6,476 nt of DNA from Candidatus Heimdallarchaeota archaeon. GTDB lineage: Archaea; Asgardarchaeota; Heimdallarchaeia; Heimdallarchaeales; Heimdallarchaeaceae. Positions within the stretch are counted from its first letter, which is position 1. Every line of letters begins with the position of its first letter. The stretch lies in the NCBI GenBank assembly GCA_030628305.1, contig DAOVRE010000093.1:1-6476 (forward strand). The letters run 5' to 3'. The position numbers and the translations under genes are program-made. The notes under the pieces were generated by a model that was not told where the DNA came from, searched no databases, and worked only from the letters and a program-made list of their open reading frames with translations. Below are positions 5,083-6,476 of this stretch, piece by piece.

Positions 5083-5107
5083 CTGATAACGTTTGAATTT
5101 AAACAGC

Positions 5108-6476
5108 TTGAAAGGCCCAATAAGAATAGGAATCGATACCGGTGGAACTTTTACTGATTATGTTATTGTCTCTAATAATGGTGAGATTTATGCATGGAAA
5201 GTTCCAACAACTCCTGCAGATCCAAGCATAGGGATAATTGAAGGATTAAAAGAAGTAATGAAAGTATTCCATTTTCAAGCAGGCGATATCGATTTAATTG
5301 TTCATGGAACAACAATTGGGACTAATGCATTTTTGGAAGATAAGTGTCCTCCCGTAGCATTTGTTACAACAAAAGGATTTCAAGACATTGTAGAAATAGG
5401 CCGACAACAGCGATCTGAACTTTATAACTTCAAATTTGGAGAGAAATATCCTATTTCGTTTTCAAAGGATATTTTGTTTGAGGTGGATGAAAGATTAGAT
5501 AGAGATGGTAAGGTTATCAAACCACTCGATATGTCTAATTTAGATTCTCTCCTCTCCGAACTAAAAACAAATTCAATCCAAACAGTAGCAGTATCACTGT
5601 TATTCTCTTTTCTTAACCCTCAAAATGAAAAATCTGTCTCTTCATTTTTCGATGATAAAAACATTCAAGTCTTTCCTTCACATGAGATTAGCCCTCAAAT
5701 AAAGGAATATGAGAGAGCTGTAACCACTCTAGTAAATGCCAAAGTTAGTCCAGTTGTGCACACTTACTTGCGTAAGTTAGAGAAACAATTGAAGGAAATA
5801 GATGTCAAAGCACCACTATTAATCATGCAATCCAATACAGGAATGGCAGATGTGAAAACAATCGGAAGGTCAGGCATTCAAACACTTTATTCTGGTTTAG
5901 CAGGGGGGGTATTAGCAGCTGCTGATAGTTTGAAACACTTGAATAGGAAAAATTTAGTTTCTCTAGATATAGGCGGAACGTCAACAGATGTTTCTGCTCT
6001 TATTGATCAACCAATAATTTTGAGGTCAAGGAATTTTGGTGGCTTTCCTCTTATTGCAAGTATGGTTGATGTTGAAACAATTGGGAGCGGTGGAGGTTCC
6101 ATAGCCAAATTTAAGGATGGATTATTGTCCGTTGGACCAGAATCTCAAGGGGCAAATCCAGGTCCGGCATGTTACTCCTTAGGGGGAGATAAGGTGACAT
6201 TAACTGATGCAAATCTGTTTCTCGGTTATGTTCACGAAGATAATTTTGCTGGAAACATGAATATTGATATCGAAAAATCGAAGTTCTATCTACAGAAATT
6301 GCTAGATGAGATTAATTCTTCTACCTACTCCCTTGAGATAGAATCAATAGATGAATTAGCACTTTCAATAAGGAAGATTCTTAACAATAACATCGCAAAC
6401 GCGATACGGGTTGTAACCATTCAAAGAGGTCTAGATCCACGAGATTTTGCTCTATTGGGCTTTGGTGGAGCGGGAC
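5108..6476 (+). CDS. Hydantoinase/oxoprolinase A-type protein (HyuA family), N-terminal part
   Basis: 456 codons run without a stop from TTG 5108 to the right edge, so the 3' end is missing. The protein is the A-type ATPase subunit of the hydantoinase/5-oxoprolinase/acetophenone carboxylase family. Such enzymes use ATP to open cyclic amides or carboxylate ketones, usually with a B-type subunit. The N-terminal domain starts RIGIDTGGTFTDYVIV (residues 6-21, D10 in the nucleotide-binding loop) and continues with VHGTTIGTNAFLE and TTKGFQDIVEIGRQ. The second domain has SLDIGGTSTDVS (D287), IGSGGGSIA, NPGPACYSLGG and TDANLFLGY, ending in LLGFGGAG at the edge. All expected phosphate-binding loops are present, so it looks functional. 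The substrate cannot be assigned. No ATG precedes the first motif; TTG 5108 is chosen over TTG 5093 from the TATA spacing. The TnpB element ends within about 70 bp of this start. Confidence 0.93.
   Translation, partial: MKGPIRIGIDTGGTFTDYVIVSNNGEIYAWKVPTTPADPSIGIIEGLKEVMKVFHFQAGDIDLIVHGTTIGTNAFLEDKCPPVAFVTTKGFQDIVEIGRQQRSELYNFKFGEKYPISFSKDILFEVDERLDRDGKVIKPLDMSNLDSLLSELKTNSIQTVAVSLLFSFLNPQNEKSVSSFFDDKNIQVFPSHEISPQIKEYERAVTTLVNAKVSPVVHTYLRKLEKQLKEIDVKAPLLIMQSNTGMADVKTIGRSGIQTLYSGLAGGVLAAADSLKHLNRKNLVSLDIGGTSTDVSALIDQPIILRSRNFGGFPLIASMVDVETIGSGGGSIAKFKDGLLSVGPESQGANPGPACYSLGGDKVTLTDANLFLGYVHEDNFAGNMNIDIEKSKFYLQKLLDEINSSTYSLEIESIDELALSIRKILNNNIANAIRVVTIQRGLDPRDFALLGFGGAG

Overview
The window is AT-rich and almost certainly archaeal. 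The best evidence is promoter geometry: four genes (both tnpB genes, the small zinc-binding gene and the aldo/keto reductase gene) have a TATA-like box centred about 26-27 nt before the start codon, which is the spacing expected of archaeal leaderless transcripts. The clearest box is TTTAAATA in front of the right tnpB. Bacterial-type -35/-10 promoters are not evident. A more specific assignment, for example to an Asgard-type mesophilic archaeon, is only a guess from the mix of a treble-clef-like mini zinc finger, a tocopherol-cyclase-family protein and abundant TnpB genes.

Layout, left to right. (1) 1-384, minus strand: N-terminal 128 codons of an IS605-type TnpB that runs off the left edge. 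(2) 385-508: a short divergent promoter region. (3) 509-769, plus: an 86-aa protein with a Cys/His-rich zinc-binding head. (4) 830-1408, plus: DNA-3-methyladenine glycosylase I (Tag) with its catalytic Glu and all zinc ligands present. (5) 1447-2430, plus: aldo/keto reductase with an intact D-Y-K-H tetrad. (6) 2433-3422, minus: a tocopherol-cyclase-family protein, convergent with the reductase and only 2 bp from it. (7) About 3480-5040: a TnpB-only (IS1341-like) element. It has a roughly 290-bp structured leader with hairpins and repeats, a full-length tnpB (3768-4973), and a right end with a hairpin where a guide (omega/re) RNA would be expected. (8) 5108 to the window end, plus: the N-terminal 456 codons of a hydantoinase/oxoprolinase A-type (HyuA/5-oxoprolinase) ATPase, open to the right edge.

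The host genes look like ordinary, mostly independently transcribed metabolic and repair genes: alkylation repair, NAD(P)H-linked carbonyl reduction, a lipocalin-like lipid or quinone protein, and ATP-dependent cyclic amide or ketone metabolism. They share no obvious single pathway. The most interesting material is mobile: two diverged TnpB genes pointing outward from this block. The complete one lacks the usual RuvC-II glutamate and the zinc-finger cysteines, but carries a candidate relocated glutamate, as described for Fanzor nucleases and a related TnpB subset. No CRISPR array, tRNA or rRNA was seen.
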